Assembly: GCF_937927635.1 (NCBI RefSeq)
Contig: NZ_CALBRW010000017.1
Coordinates: forward strand, 62,001-126,000
Source of the DNA: an uncultured Microbacterium sp.
GTDB taxonomy: Bacteria; Actinomycetota; Actinomycetes; Actinomycetales; Microbacteriaceae
Direction of reading: 5' to 3'
Length of the DNA stretch: 64,000 nt
Position numbers and translations under genes: made by a program. Within the stretch, counting starts at the first letter, position 1. Each line of letters opens with the position of its first letter. The notes under the pieces are model-generated. The model had not been told where the DNA came from. It worked only from the letters and a program-made list of their open reading frames with translations, and searched no databases. This document shows positions 63,996 to 64,000 of this stretch, in pieces.

Positions 63996-64000
63996 GCTTC

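Overview
The window is a high-GC, densely packed actinobacterial chromosome segment, most likely from the Microbacteriaceae and probably Microbacterium; this is inferred from gene order and protein style, since no rRNA or tRNA is present. Supporting signs are GlgE-type glucan synthesis, a ClpS/DUF2017 pair, a DUF2469 gene, tandem DivIVA-like domains, and many start codons placed 6-7 bases after a TANNNT-like hexamer, the mark of leaderless transcripts.

From 1 to about 5.3 kb lies a glycerol operon (glpD-glpK, minus strand) facing a SorC-family regulator, then a GCS2-type ligase. From 5.3 to 20.7 kb is core translation and DNA-processing content: rpsP-khpA-rimM-trmD, map, rplS, lepB-rnhB, DUF2469, yraN-comM-dprA-xerC, an M23 protein, rpsB-tsf, pyrH, frr and cdsA. 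From 20.7 to 27 kb are envelope and stress genes: a DivIVA-domain protein, a lysozyme-like secreted protein, a hydrolase, an AI-2E transporter, a membrane/lipoprotein fusion and a thioredoxin-TPR protein. From 27 to 33.5 kb are glgX, glgE and glgB. From 33.5 to 46.9 kb are a cysteine desulfurase, mnmA, ligA, a FetB-like permease, a DEAD-box helicase, an acyl-CoA ligase and gatCAB. From 46.9 to 54.3 kb are a TetR/SPW operon, dinB, a GerW-like protein, clpS and its neighbours, and a polyprenol-sugar cluster. From 54.2 to 56.3 kb is a first two-component system.

From about 56.35 kb the character changes. A strong terminator with no intact gene before it, a short orphan minus-strand frame, a recombinase-like helix-turn-helix protein and a truncated second DprA-like N-terminus look like an insertion junction. 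Beyond it comes a stress module: a histidine kinase on the plus strand converging on a minus-strand PepSY - DedA - response-regulator set, a PAP2 phosphatase gene broken by one in-frame TAA, and at the right edge a multicopper oxidase with a SHOCT protein.

The most interesting signal is a perfect 18-bp palindrome found both in front of the histidine kinase and in the PepSY/PAP2 divergent region. It suggests one regulator controls both convergent halves of its own two-component system. The kinase is also preceded by a 6-residue leaderless leader ORF overlapping its start codon as ATGA.
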